Of a DNA stretch of 64,000 bases, positions 1 through 9,031 are shown one piece after another. The position numbers and the translations under genes were made by a program. The stretch spans positions 248,001 to 312,000 of the forward strand of contig NZ_SADV01000003.1 in NCBI RefSeq assembly GCF_006864135.1, written 5' to 3'. This DNA is from Lysinibacillus sphaericus. GTDB taxonomy: Bacteria > Bacillota > Bacilli > Bacillales_A > Planococcaceae. Below the pieces are notes generated by a model. It saw only the letters and a program-made list of their open reading frames with translations, was not told the origin of the DNA and made no database searches. Positions within the stretch are counted from its first letter, which is position 1; each line of letters begins with the position of its first letter.

Positions 1-187
1 GTTCAGCAGGGACTTTTACTTCATTTACTCCTGTCGAATTATTTAAACTAACCACATTGCTATGACTCGCATGACCCTTCATCTTGTCATGATCCATGTC
101 CTTCATTTCTTTACTATTTCCTTGGCTACAAGCCCCAAGTATGCTCAAACTTGCGATAATACTTGCTGCTAATGCTATTTTCCTCAT
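1..187 (-). CDS. Met/His-rich lipoprotein, N-terminal part only
   Basis: The gene starts at an ATG (185-187) behind a GAAAGG ribosome site and runs off the window edge after 62 codons. The N-terminus is a lipoprotein signal with a lipobox ending LGAC at about residues 17-20, so the product should be anchored to the outer face of the membrane. The mature start is rich in Met, His and Asp (MDHDKMKGHASH), a pattern common in copper-handling exported proteins such as multicopper oxidases and YdhK-like lipoproteins. The family cannot be decided from the visible part. The two-component genes lie just upstream on the same strand, so it may be a target or co-transcribed gene of that system. Confidence 0.7.
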   Translation of the reverse strand, partial: MRKIALAASIIASLSILGACSQGNSKEMKDMDHDKMKGHASHSNVVSLNNSTGVNEVKVPAE

Positions 188-234
188 ATCAACCATTCCT
201 TTCACCATAAGTATATAGAACAGTTGTGTAGGAA

Positions 235-1278
235 TTATGTAGAAAGAGGCATTTGTATACAAAATGTAGTTCCTCTATTTTTTTCACTTTTGACGGAAAT
301 TGTACCGTTATGTGCTTCCACAAGTTTTTTGGTAATTGTCATACCAATACCATTGCCAGTATATCGATTTTCCACTCGATAATTTCGCTCAAAGATTTTT
401 TTACTTGTTTCTTCATCCATACCAATTCCATTATCATGTACAAGAATTATATAATCATCACTTTCTTTAAATAATTTAATTAGTATAATGCCATCTTTTT
501 GAACATGGTACATAGCATTTTTTATAATATTGTGTAGAATTTGATTCAATCTCAAAGCATCTACCTTTGCATTAATTGTTTTGTCTAAATCTAATTCTAG
601 CTGTATTTCTTTTTCAAGTAATTCACTTGCCAACGTAATCACAGACTTTTCGATTACATTAGCAATCGGTTGCTCTTTCATCATGACCTTAAATGTGGGA
701 TTATTAATATCATTTAAGGTATCTAATTCTCCAACAAGAAGAGTTAGTCTATCAATTTCCTCAACACATGCTTTCAAACGAGCTGGAGTAGCTGTCCAAA
801 TCCCATCTTCAAATGCACTTAAATAGCTTTTTATTGAGGCTAATGGATTACGAATTTCATGCGCAAGATCCTGTGTCATTTCTTTACGACGGAGTTCATA
901 AGTGTTTAACGTTTCATCTAGTTTCATCAGTGATTTACCTAATTGACCAATTTGATCATTAATCGTATAGCTTATCTTTAAGTGCCGGTCTCCACGCACT
1001 AGTCTTAACGCAAAGTGATTCAGTTCTTGGATAGGTTTCGTTAAGGTTTTTGCAATTAACAAACTAGAAATTAGTATAAAAATAAGCAAAAGGCCTAATG
1101 ACCACATTGCCGTTTCCCTTAACGCCATATCAAAATGGTGAATTAATTCCTTAGAATCTGTAATATGGAGCATCATCAAATGTTCATGACCTTTATAAAG
1201 TAATATCCCTGTGATGAATAAAAGTATGCTTGTAGAAAAGATAGCTATAATTAAGGCAATTTTTATATGAAATTTCAT
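235..1278 (-). CDS. Sensor histidine kinase (HAMP-HisKA-HATPase)
   Basis: Membrane sensor kinase of 347 residues. Two membrane helices (about 7-27 and 59-79) flank an unusually short extracellular loop of about 30 residues. A HAMP segment (80-130), a HisKA domain with the phospho-acceptor His140 in LAHEIRNP, and a HATPase domain with DNGIGMD (282-288) and GNGIGM (308-313) follow. The start codon overlaps the stop of the upstream response regulator by 4 bases, so the two are translationally coupled. The short sensor loop suggests that it detects a membrane event or a metal or envelope signal. Overall it resembles BaeS/CssS-type kinases. The signal is unknown; proximity to the Met/His-rich lipoprotein makes metal stress a possibility only. 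Confidence 0.92.
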   Translation of the reverse strand: MKFHIKIALIIAIFSTSILLFITGILLYKGHEHLMMLHITDSKELIHHFDMALRETAMWSLGLLLIFILISSLLIAKTLTKPIQELNHFALRLVRGDRHLKISYTINDQIGQLGKSLMKLDETLNTYELRRKEMTQDLAHEIRNPLASIKSYLSAFEDGIWTATPARLKACVEEIDRLTLLVGELDTLNDINNPTFKVMMKEQPIANVIEKSVITLASELLEKEIQLELDLDKTINAKVDALRLNQILHNIIKNAMYHVQKDGIILIKLFKESDDYIILVHDNGIGMDEETSKKIFERNYRVENRYTGNGIGMTITKKLVEAHNGTISVKSEKNRGTTFCIQMPLST

Positions 1279-1937
1279 TGATTTATAACCTTTTCATTTA
1301 TTTTGTATCCCAAACCAAAGACAGTTTGGATGTACTCTTCCTTAACTTTTTTACGGATATTTTTAATATGTTGATCCACAATACGTGAATTTATGTTCGA
1401 ATCAAAGCTATATATTTTTTGAATAATATCATCCCTGCTAAAAACCTTTTTAGGGTTTTCAGCTAGTAATAGTAAAATGCTAAATTCATGTGGCGTGAGC
1501 TGGATACTTTGATGATTTACTAATGCTTTTCTCTCCTCTTTATGGAGTTCCAACTGTCCTAAAATAATAATTTGGTTTTTATATGAACTGGGTAACAACC
1601 TCTCTGCTCTTATTAATATTTCTTTAGGATGAAATGGTTTAACGACATAGTCATCTGCACCCATTTCAAATCCAATTACTTTATCATCAATAGAGATTTT
1701 TGCTGTAAGCATAATCACAGGAATATCGTAATTTGATTTTACATAATGGCAAATGTCTTCTCCGGCTATATCAGGTAACATTAAATCTAAAATAATCATA
1801 TCAAGAGGTACTTGATCGATCACTTGGATTGCAGATTCTCCTGTATGTGCAACATATGTATAATCTCCGTTTTTTTCAAAATAAGATACCAATACCTCTG
1901 TAATCTTTTCTTCATCATCTACGATTAACACTTTCAT
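1275..1937 (-). CDS. OmpR/PhoB-family response regulator
   Basis: Response regulator of 220 residues. The receiver domain has the acidic pocket DDE at 7-9, the phospho-acceptor Asp51 in ILDLMLPD, the conserved Thr/Lys switch (MLTAK at about 76-80) and KPF at about 102. A winged-helix DNA-binding domain follows, with LTPHEFSILLLLAENP and a C-terminal VFGLGYKI wing typical of OmpR members. It is the first gene of a two-gene unit with the downstream kinase (4-base overlap). No clear operator is visible upstream, where the sequence is AT-rich with decayed coding remnants. Confidence 0.93.
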   Translation of the reverse strand: MKVLIVDDEEKITEVLVSYFEKNGDYTYVAHTGESAIQVIDQVPLDMIILDLMLPDIAGEDICHYVKSNYDIPVIMLTAKISIDDKVIGFEMGADDYVVKPFHPKEILIRAERLLPSSYKNQIIILGQLELHKEERKALVNHQSIQLTPHEFSILLLLAENPKKVFSRDDIIQKIYSFDSNINSRIVDQHIKNIRKKVKEEYIQTVFGLGYKINEKVINQ

Positions 1938-2232
1938 TTTCCAATTACACCAACTTTATATAAGAATTCAAGAATATTATAAATAATAAAAACCGTAAAA
2001 GCGTTTCATTCATACTCTCAATCTAATAACCTTTTAATGAATTTTAATCCACTATTTTGGATTTGAACTTTCAGTTGTAGAAATTCTTCTTCCAACACTT
2101 TAATTCTTGCTCTATATTAATCATTAACTACATCTTTGTAAATCAGATGACAAACTGCTATGAACGCCTCAACATCCTTTGTTATATATTTCGTTAAACA
2201 ATAGGTATTCGATACAATATGGGAACATTCCT
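1938..2232. other. Intergenic stretch with a small decayed coding remnant
   Basis: No intact gene. On the minus strand, a run of about 32 codons ending at a TGA (2018-2020) could encode a charged coiled-coil tail (ARIKVLEEEFLQLKVQ), but it has a stop just upstream and no start. It may be the C-terminal relic of a regulator or transposase helper protein. Nothing else is recognisable. Confidence 0.3.
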
Positions 2233-3120
2233 TTAACGATAGCTATGAAGCAATTGCTGGTGAAGTTCAGCCTCAATTACACTCTTTGGGAAAAAGGCAA
2301 TCCCTAATCCTTGTTTGACAAAATTTTTAATTACCTCTGTTTGATTAATATTCATGCTTTTATAGCTTGGGAATTGTTGTAGTACTTGTTGTATGTCCTG
2401 CCAGTAAGATGCATATTCATGTGATCAATTATGCCTCGGCATAATTGCGTCCGGAATCGGCTTTGTGCTTTTGCACAAAGAACTCCTTTCCAATTCCGTG
2501 ACATCCGCCGGAGGCTTTAACTTCTTTCAGCGGATGTTTGGACATCCACTGAAAGAAGTTAATATAGTTTCTTGTTGTAAAAGAGTCTGCACATCTGTCG
2601 CCTTTTTTGCTATCGGAGCAATCAAATAAAGTGGTTCCTGGGCGAGAAGGACTGTGTGGATGTCACGTGTCGATGTTAATTTTGATAAACCGATATCTAT
2701 TTTGCCTGCATATACCGCTTCTCCGATTTCATTGGACTTTAACAGTTCAATCGTAAATTCAATGGCGGGGTTTTGTTGCTGAATTGTATGAATGATTACG
2801 GGCAATGTAGAATTGGCGATTTGTGGAGAAGCACCAATCGTTAAGTGGGACGTATATCCATTCAAAAAGGATCTAGTATTTTATAATCCTTCATCAATCG
2901 TTGCCATCATTTTCTTAGCATGCGGAAGGAAGTGAGCACCGATATGATTTAATTTCACTTGCTTCCCTTGTCGTTCAAATAGAGTTGTTTGTAGTTCCTT
3001 TTCTAGATGTTGAATATGCTTCTATACTGTTGATTGTGTGATAAAACGTTGTTCTGCCGTCTCACGAAAATTCTCTTTTTTCTCTGCAACAATAAAAGTT
3101 CGAAACCATTCTGTTTCCAT
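2233..3120 (-). pseudogene. LysR-type regulator, disrupted
   Basis: Three pieces of one LysR-family regulator lie in order. At 3120-2866 is the winged-helix N-terminus (METEWFRTFIVAEKKENFRE), with an in-frame TAG in the recognition region and a TAA at its end. At 2865-2565 is the first part of the effector-binding domain (LTIGASPQIANSTLPVIIHT). At about 2425-2233 is the C-terminal part (HEYASYWQDIQQVLQQFP through VKQGLGIAFFPKSVIEAEL). A dispersed repeat sits between the second and third pieces. With two point stops, an insertion and a frame change at the junction, it cannot make a full-length protein. The family (CysL/YtlI/CzcR-like) is recognised from the HEYASYW segment. The former target is unknown. 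Confidence 0.85.
2426..2560. repeat. Dispersed repeat with hairpin ends, copy 1
   Basis: About 135 bp inserted in the LysR pseudogene. The left end is a perfect 10-bp inverted repeat (CAATTATGCC-TC-GGCATAATTG, 2426-2447). The right end is a longer hairpin (2521-2558) with arms of 17 bases and two mismatches at most. The middle shares blocks such as GCGTCCGGAATCGGC, GGCTTTGTGCTT, TTCCGTGACATCCGC and GGAGGCTTTAACTT with the copies near 3.2, 42.8 and 53.3 kb. It contains no gene. Hairpin ends and multiple copies suggest a REP-like or MITE-like non-autonomous element. Confidence 0.75.
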
Positions 3121-3194
3121 AGACACGCCTCTCTAGTTTTTCATTCATTATATCGAATTCTATTTACGTCTTGAAACATTTTCTACACAACACT

Positions 3195-3374
3195 AACGCC
3201 TTGGCATAATTGCGTCCAGAATTGGCTTTGTGCTTAGGCCTGCACATGTTTTTTGCGCGAAAGCATAGCGTCAGCGGCACCGATGCAGGTCAGTTAGCCC
3301 CTTTCCGCTTTCCGTGACATCCGCTGGAGGCTTTAACTTATTACAGCGGATGTTGTACACCTGCTGTAATAGTT
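3195..3374. repeat. Dispersed repeat with hairpin ends, copy 2
   Basis: A longer copy (about 180 bp) of the same family. It begins with ACGCCTTGGCATAATTGCGTCC and shares GGCTTTGTGCTTAGGCC, TTTCCGTGACATCCGC and GGAGGCTTTAACTT with the others. Between the shared blocks it carries an extra GC-richer segment. The right end is a hairpin (3339-3371) whose arms, TATTACAGC and GCTGTAATA, differ in sequence from those of copy 1 although the position is the same. It lies between the LysR pseudogene and the nagB terminator. Confidence 0.7.
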
Positions 3375-3421
3375 AAAAAAGCAGTTGAAGCTCTACAATC
3401 TCTTGTATCTTCAACTGCTTA
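3375..3421 (-). terminator. Rho-independent terminator of nagB
   Basis: Arms AAGCAGTTGAAG and CTTCAACTGCTT (12 bp, perfect) around an 18-base loop. They are followed on the minus strand by a run of T (3375-3380). It lies 50 bases beyond the nagB stop codon. Confidence 0.9.
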
Positions 3422-3470
3422 TTATCTTGTCTAATAGTACATGACTAGCTGGACGTACAAGGGCGTTTCC

Positions 3471-4160
3471 CTACTCTTGTAGATCTGTTAATATCACAAC
3501 ATTTGGATGCTTTGTTAAAACACTTGCTGGCACATCTTCAGTATAGTCAGAAGCAAGTACATGTTTTAAAACATCACGTTTTGCATCTCCAACAGCGATT
3601 AACAAAATGCATTTTGCGCGCATAATGGATTGAATCCCCATCGTTATGGCTTGCGTTGGAACTTCATCGATTGAATCAAAGAAGCGTGCATTTGCATGGC
3701 GAGTTGATTGTTCAAGCGTTATCAGATGTGTCAATGAATCAAATGGTGTTCCTGGTTCATTGAAACCGATATGGCCATTTTGTCCGATACCAAGCAATTG
3801 GAAATCTAACGAATGCTGTTGTAATAGTGATTCATAGCGTGCAGCTTCCTCTGTAGGATTATCAGCTAAACCATTTGGTAAATAGGATTCTTTAAATGGT
3901 TTATGGCGAAATAAATGTTTATCCATATAAAATGCATAGCTTTGATCATGTTTAGCACTTAGTCCAACATATTCATCTAGATTAAAGCTAACACAATTGG
4001 AAAAATCAACCTCAGACTCACAGATTTTAGAATATAGCGGTTCCATTGTACCACCTGTAGCTAAACCAAACGTTGTAGCACCGTTATTTTTTGCATTCGT
4101 TATAATGTCTACTGCACGAGCGTATAAATCTTCTCTGGAAGAATAACGTTCTAATTTCAA
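3471..4160 (-). CDS. nagB: Glucosamine-6-phosphate deaminase
   Basis: Converts glucosamine-6-phosphate to fructose-6-phosphate and ammonia, the step that feeds imported amino sugar into glycolysis. The 229-residue length is normal for the short Gram-positive form. Visible signatures are FGLATGGTMEPLY near the N-terminus, FNLDEYVGL, and the family signature GIGQNGHIGFNEPGTPF with the catalytic Asp/His region. It lies 115 bases downstream of the GlcNAc PTS gene on the same strand, so the two probably form one unit. The deacetylase gene nagA, needed between transport and NagB, is not in this window. It ends at a strong terminator. Confidence 0.95.
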   Translation of the reverse strand: MKLERYSSREDLYARAVDIITNAKNNGATTFGLATGGTMEPLYSKICESEVDFSNCVSFNLDEYVGLSAKHDQSYAFYMDKHLFRHKPFKESYLPNGLADNPTEEAARYESLLQQHSLDFQLLGIGQNGHIGFNEPGTPFDSLTHLITLEQSTRHANARFFDSIDEVPTQAITMGIQSIMRAKCILLIAVGDAKRDVLKHVLASDYTEDVPASVLTKHPNVVILTDLQE

Positions 4161-4275
4161 TTCAAGATGCCCCTTTACTCAAATTTTTAATTGTTAAAGC
4201 TCAATTCTTGTAAATCACATTTCAAAAGTTGTAATCTTCCCTCAGAAGTATTGATGTTCATGAATCTCTTGTTTA

Positions 4276-6222
4276 TTACTTTTTAATAGAAATAATATTA
4301 TTAGAACCAGCTCGTTGGAAACCGGATTTTTCAAGTGTAACTTCTCGTCCAATTAAACTTGTGAATACAATCGGTGTGACGATAGAAGGTACTTTGTCTT
4401 TAATGTTCTTAAAGTCTACTTTTAATAACGGATCACCCCGTTGAATTAATTGCCCCTCTGAAACTATCATTTCAAACCCCTCACCGTTTAGCTTGACAGT
4501 ATCTAAACCAACATGAATTAGTATTTCTACACCTGTATCGGATTTTAAGCCGATAGCATGCTTCGTTGGGAAAATCATGACTACTCTTCCATCAAACGGT
4601 GCATAAACCGTACCATCTGTCGGATGAATGCCAAAACCCGGTCCCATTATACCTGATGAAAAGGCTTCGTCAGGCACTTCAGCTAACGGTATTAAATCAC
4701 CTGTCATGGGCATTTCAAAATCATCTGAAGAAATTGTTGCTTGTGCTACAGTCTCTTCAATAACAGACGGATCTTGCTGTAAAGAAATATTTGCAGGAGT
4801 TGGGTTACCTTTTTTCAGGCGATCTTTCATAGCTTCTGCTAAAAATTCTACTGATGTACCGATAATCACTTGTACGTTTGTCTTATTAATTCGCATAACA
4901 CCACGCGCACCCGTTTGTTTTAACATTTTTTCATCCACCCGATCCACATCGCCAACAGTCATACGAAGACGGGTTGTGCAGTAATCAACTTGCTTAATAT
5001 TAGTTGGTCCTCCTAACGCTTCGATTGTTTTGTAAGCTCGAACATCTAAATTGTTAGCTATTGCTGAATCAACTTCCGTTCCGTCCTCCTCTTCATCTTC
5101 ACGACCAGGCGTTTTTAAGTCTAATTTCTTGATTAAGAAATAAAAAATGACGAAGTAGATAGCTCCAAAACCTAATCCCAATGGAATTAATAGCCATGGT
5201 CTATCTGCTAAACCAAAGTTTAATAGATAGTCAATTAAACCTGCTGAAAAACCGAAACCATCACGGAACCCAATAATATAAGAAACCGCAAGCGAAATAC
5301 CTGTTAATACAGCATGGATACCATAAAGTATAGGTGATAAGAACATAAAGGTAAATTCAATCGGCTCTGTCACGCCTGTTAAGAATGCTGTTAACGCGAT
5401 GGATACAAACATACCACCGACTACAGCACGTTTTTCCTTTTTCGCTGCAAAATACATCGCAAGACACGCTGCTGGTAACCCAAACATCATGATTGGGAAG
5501 AAACCTGCTTGGAAATGTCCTGCTGTTGGGTCTCCGGCTAAAAAGCGATGGATATCCCCTTTGACCAGTTCACCTGCAGCATTTGTAAATTCGCCAAAGT
5601 CAAACCAGATGATTGTATTAATAACATGATGTAGACCGACTGGAATTAATAAACGATTGAAAAAACCATACATTCCAACCCCAAGTGATCCTGCACCAAT
5701 AAACCAGTTCCCTACTGCATCGATTCCACCTTGAATTGGTCCCCACACTAAAGCTAAAATACTAGCTAAAACCGCCATTGTAATAGACGTTATAATGGGT
5801 ACAAATCGCCGTCCTCCAAAGAAGGATAACCATTCTGGAAATTTAACATTATAAAATTTGTTATACAGTAAACCTGCTGTAACACCAGCAATAATACCGC
5901 CAAATACGCCCATATTTAAGTCTTTATTAACGGCCCCTAAGACTGCGACTAATATAAGATGGGCAATGGCACCTGCTAACGCAGCACCACCACTATTATC
6001 GTGCGCAAAGCCTATAGCAATACCGATTGCAAAAATAATGGGTAAATTACCTAAAATAGCATCACCTGAAGCAGCCATAATGCTTGCAATATAATGCACA
6101 ACGTTATTCGGTACTGCACCAAGCATATCATCAGAGCCTAAACGTAATAGTAATGCAGCTGCTGGTAAAGTAGCGATTGGAAACATTAACGACCTACCGA
6201 TTTTTTGTAAGAAAGCTAACAA
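4276..6222 (-). CDS. nagE: N-acetylglucosamine-type PTS transporter EIICBA
   Basis: Imports and phosphorylates N-acetylglucosamine using phosphate passed from HPr. The order in 648 residues is a membrane EIIC domain (about 1-370, many helices, with an FLTGVTEPIEF signature near the middle), an EIIB domain with the phospho-cysteine in VDYCTTRLRM (about residue 413), and a C-terminal EIIA domain with the phospho-histidine in EILIHVGLDTV. All three domains are intact, so only the general proteins EI and HPr are needed. Clustering with nagB supports GlcNAc rather than glucose as substrate. A GntR-type palindrome lies just upstream of the start. Confidence 0.92.
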   Translation of the reverse strand: MLAFLQKIGRSLMFPIATLPAAALLLRLGSDDMLGAVPNNVVHYIASIMAASGDAILGNLPIIFAIGIAIGFAHDNSGGAALAGAIAHLILVAVLGAVNKDLNMGVFGGIIAGVTAGLLYNKFYNVKFPEWLSFFGGRRFVPIITSITMAVLASILALVWGPIQGGIDAVGNWFIGAGSLGVGMYGFFNRLLIPVGLHHVINTIIWFDFGEFTNAAGELVKGDIHRFLAGDPTAGHFQAGFFPIMMFGLPAACLAMYFAAKKEKRAVVGGMFVSIALTAFLTGVTEPIEFTFMFLSPILYGIHAVLTGISLAVSYIIGFRDGFGFSAGLIDYLLNFGLADRPWLLIPLGLGFGAIYFVIFYFLIKKLDLKTPGREDEEEDGTEVDSAIANNLDVRAYKTIEALGGPTNIKQVDYCTTRLRMTVGDVDRVDEKMLKQTGARGVMRINKTNVQVIIGTSVEFLAEAMKDRLKKGNPTPANISLQQDPSVIEETVAQATISSDDFEMPMTGDLIPLAEVPDEAFSSGIMGPGFGIHPTDGTVYAPFDGRVVMIFPTKHAIGLKSDTGVEILIHVGLDTVKLNGEGFEMIVSEGQLIQRGDPLLKVDFKNIKDKVPSIVTPIVFTSLIGREVTLEKSGFQRAGSNNIISIKK

Positions 6223-6239
6223 TTTTCCGCCTCCCTTTA

Positions 6240-6257
6240 GGTATAGTTGTCTATACC
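6240..6257. promoter_or_regulatory. GntR-type (NagR/DasR-like) operator
   Basis: GGTATAG-TTGT-CTATACC is a perfect 7-bp inverted repeat 18 bases before the nagE start codon. It resembles the dre sites (TGGTctagACCA-type) bound by NagR/DasR regulators, which release DNA on binding glucosamine-6-phosphate or GlcNAc-6-phosphate. The cognate regulator gene is not in this window. Confidence 0.75.
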
Positions 6258-6407
6258 AATTATTGTACTATCTATTATATTCTTTATCTAGCGAAAAATA
6301 ACCAATTTTCAGAATTTTCTATTTTCACCACTTATATTCAACCGCTTATCTTTATGTATCTGTTTTATTTTGGATAAAGTTATATTCTAAAATTGTCTCA
6401 TCCAGAC

Positions 6408-6455
6408 AAAAAAAGCACCTACAATTGTTAGTTATATTTCTAACAATTGAGGTGC
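6408..6455 (-). terminator. Terminator of the yhcEFGHI-like operon
   Basis: Arms GCACCTACAATTGTTAG and CTAACAATTGAGGTGC pair with one mismatch around TTATATTT. They are followed on the minus strand by seven T. It is 26 bases past the stop of the last ABC gene. Confidence 0.9.
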
Positions 6456-6480
6456 AGTTCATGAAACAGCTAACGCATTT

Positions 6481-7428
6481 TTATGCTGTTACATCACGTT
6501 TCATAAATGTCATATAGCTGATCGCAAGGAAAATTACAGCGTAAATCGCAAGAATTGTGAGTGAGAATGGCATTGTCATACCATCTACTATAAAATTGCC
6601 TTTTTCATACTGTGTTAAGTCTGAATGTGTTAGCCAAATATATTTAACGATTTTAAATCTGCTTAGGAACATCACAATCATTCCACCTGTAAAAGTTAAG
6701 AACATCGTTAAGCCAATCGCTAAAGAGCTTGAACGGAAAACTGAGCCCACTAAGAAAGCAAACAATATTGACATGACAAAGCTTCCGCCAGAAAGTAAAT
6801 AGTGATAAGCTAAATCATTCCATACTGCTTTTTCAACAACTTGACCGTTGACCATTTCTAGCTCAACACCAGTTGAACCGCCAAATAGTATCAGTCCAAC
6901 AAGAGCACTTACTACTACATTGACAACAAACAATAAGAGTCCAAATATGAAAGTTGTAAGTAATTTTGACGTTAATATTTTTGCGCGCGAAACCGGACGC
7001 GTTAATAGCATTTTAATCGTACCAGTAGAGAATTCACTAGATACAATACTTGCTGCAGTAATAACTGTAAACAATGTCACTAAAGTCAGCATGCTACCTG
7101 TAAATGACATAAAACTCTCTATGCTTCCATCTACTTGTGACGGCACATTATTGGCTAATCGATACTCCGAAATAGCAATTTGCTCCTCAAAGTATTTTTT
7201 ATCCTCTGCCGATATATTGTCATCGTTCATAAACTCTTTATTATTATTAATGGCCTGTTGTTCACTTTCTTGCCACGTTATATCTTCTGTTATTTTTGTA
7301 TCAAAGTATTTCAGCAGAATACCTGGACCAATAATAAAGAGGATAACTAGCGCGACCATTACCCAAGTTCCTTTTTTATGCCATAATTTCATCCATTCAT
7401 TTTGAATTAGCTTCAGCAATTTGGCCAC
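6481..7428 (-). CDS. yhcI: ABC-2 type transporter permease (YhcI-like)
   Basis: Membrane permease of 315 residues. One N-terminal helix (about 20-40) precedes a large extracellular loop (about 45-105, with no Cys), and at least five more helices follow. The cytoplasmic segment STGTIKMLLTRPVSRAKIL is the usual coupling region of ABC-2 exporters of the bacitracin/NatB type. Its start overlaps the end of the upstream ATPase gene by 32 bases, which fixes them as one transcript. Position and length match YhcI of B. subtilis (last gene of yhcEFGHI). The substrate is unknown; related systems export antimicrobial peptides or respond to cell-wall stress. Confidence 0.85.
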   Translation of the reverse strand: MAKLLKLIQNEWMKLWHKKGTWVMVALVILFIIGPGILLKYFDTKITEDITWQESEQQAINNNKEFMNDDNISAEDKKYFEEQIAISEYRLANNVPSQVDGSIESFMSFTGSMLTLVTLFTVITAASIVSSEFSTGTIKMLLTRPVSRAKILTSKLLTTFIFGLLLFVVNVVVSALVGLILFGGSTGVELEMVNGQVVEKAVWNDLAYHYLLSGGSFVMSILFAFLVGSVFRSSSLAIGLTMFLTFTGGMIVMFLSRFKIVKYIWLTHSDLTQYEKGNFIVDGMTMPFSLTILAIYAVIFLAISYMTFMKRDVTA

Positions 7429-8329
7429 CTCCTGTCATTTCTAAGAATTGATCCTCTAACGTTTTTTGATGCGGTTGTACAGCAAATAATTGAATTGCTT
7501 CATTAACAAATTGCGAAATGAGTTTCGGTATATCCTCTTTCTTTATTTCCACCACATAACCGTTATTTTCTGTCACAAAGTTGTAATCAAGCTTTTGTAG
7601 AAGTGCTGCAGCCTGATCATTTGGTGTAGCTTCAATATAATAAAACGAAGAAGTTTCAACGTTGATATCACGAATATCAATGAGTTTGCCATTTTGTATA
7701 ACAGCTACTCGATCACACATTAACTCAATTTCGGATAATAAATGACTGGAGACAAAAACAGATACTCCATCCTCCGCCGCAATTTTACGTAAATACATAC
7801 GAAACTCTCGGATACCTGCTGGATCCAGACCATTAGTTGGTTCATCTAAAATTAAAAATTTTGGTCGATGAAGTAGTGCCTGTGCAAGTCCTAAACGCTG
7901 ACGCATCCCTAACGAATACGTTGATACCTTTTCATGAATGCGTTTCTCAAGACCAACTTGTTTAACGACCTCTTCAATACGCTCTTTTGTCACGTTTTTA
8001 TGCATACGCGCAAAGTGCAGTAAGTTTTTATAGCCCGTCATAAATTTATACATTTCTGGATTTTCTACAATTACGCCGACCTTACTAATCGCTTCTTCAT
8101 AATTCTCCTTTAAAGAAATACCATCAATAATGACTTTCCCCTCAGTTGGATGCATAAGCCCTGTCATCATACGAATTGTCGTCGTTTTTCCTGCTCCATT
8201 CGGTCCTAAAAATCCAGTAATTTGACCTGGATATAAATCGATATTCAATTGCTGAATCAATTGCTTACCACGAATGGTTTTTGAAATATTTTGCAATTGA
8301 ACAATAGGTTTTGTTGTCATTAATTTCAC
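7397..8329 (-). CDS. yhcH: ABC transporter ATP-binding protein (YhcH/BcrA-like)
   Basis: ATPase of 310 residues with Walker A GPNGAGKTT (about 43-51), signature YSLGMRQRLGLAQAL (a divergent LSGGQ), Walker B FLILDEPTNGLDP and the H-loop SSHLL. The C-terminal 80-residue extension is typical of BcrA/YhcH-type exporters. It pairs with the downstream permease. The ATGA overlap with the preceding ATPase gene (4 bases) shows coupling. The operon carries two different ATPases and two different permeases, suggesting either one hetero-oligomeric pump or two pumps under one repressor. Confidence 0.9.
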   Translation of the reverse strand: MKLMTTKPIVQLQNISKTIRGKQLIQQLNIDLYPGQITGFLGPNGAGKTTTIRMMTGLMHPTEGKVIIDGISLKENYEEAISKVGVIVENPEMYKFMTGYKNLLHFARMHKNVTKERIEEVVKQVGLEKRIHEKVSTYSLGMRQRLGLAQALLHRPKFLILDEPTNGLDPAGIREFRMYLRKIAAEDGVSVFVSSHLLSEIELMCDRVAVIQNGKLIDIRDINVETSSFYYIEATPNDQAAALLQKLDYNFVTENNGYVVEIKKEDIPKLISQFVNEAIQLFAVQPHQKTLEDQFLEMTGGGQIAEANSK

Positions 8330-9021
8330 CCTTTCTTATAAAATGCCTTCATCCATTGCACAGCATCCTTATTCGACAAATCTCGAATCGTCTCTACTTC
8401 CTCATGTGCAATAATCGAACCATTTTGCAATAAAATGATTTGATCTAAAATAGGCTCTACTTCATATAATTCATGTGTTGATAATAAAATTGTCTGATGT
8501 TCAATATCAGTAAATTGAATTAACCCTTTAATGAGCTGTTCACGAACAATAGGATCAAGACCAGAAAATGGCTCATCCATTACATAATAAGGTACTTCTC
8601 GCCCAAGAGTTGCGGCCATTTTCATTCGACCACGATTCCCCTTTGATAATTGCCGTAGTTTCACACTTTTATCAACCTGTAAAAACTCCGCAACAATACA
8701 TGCCTTATCATACGAAAAATCTTCGAATTGAGAAGCATAATGCTGAAAAAGCTGCTCACCTGTGTAAAAATCAAAAAATAAATCAATATCTGGTAAATAA
8801 GCAATTTTATCAGCACTTCTACGTGTAACAGGTGTTCCATTTAGCAATACTTCACCACTTGATGGACGTAATATGCCTGTCAACACCTTTAATAGTGTCG
8901 ACTTGCCACTACCATTTTCTCCAACAAGCCCAATGATTTGTCCAACCGGAAAGGAAAAAGACACATCTTGTAGAATAGGCTTTTTCATATAACGAAAAGA
9001 AACATTCGATAACTGTAGCAT
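8326..9021 (-). CDS. yhcG: ABC transporter ATP-binding protein (YhcG/YtrB-like)
   Basis: Short ATPase (231 residues) with Walker A GENGSGKSTLL, a divergent signature LSKGNRGRMKMAATL, Walker B YVMDEPFSGLDP and the H-loop STHEL. Signature variants with KGNR in place of SGGQ are characteristic of the YtrB/YhcG subfamily. It starts 10 bases after the GntR regulator stop and overlaps the next ATPase gene by 4 bases. It probably energises the membrane protein encoded by the first gene of the operon, as expected from the yhcEFGHI order. Confidence 0.9.
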   Translation of the reverse strand: MLQLSNVSFRYMKKPILQDVSFSFPVGQIIGLVGENGSGKSTLLKVLTGILRPSSGEVLLNGTPVTRRSADKIAYLPDIDLFFDFYTGEQLFQHYASQFEDFSYDKACIVAEFLQVDKSVKLRQLSKGNRGRMKMAATLGREVPYYVMDEPFSGLDPIVREQLIKGLIQFTDIEHQTILLSTHELYEVEPILDQIILLQNGSIIAHEEVETIRDLSNKDAVQWMKAFYKKG

Positions 9022-9031
9022 TTATTTCACC

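Noticed and set aside
2527-2865. A short intact LysR-type protein
   Set aside because: It is the middle piece of a split gene; the N-terminus and C-terminus are visible on either side with stops and an insertion.
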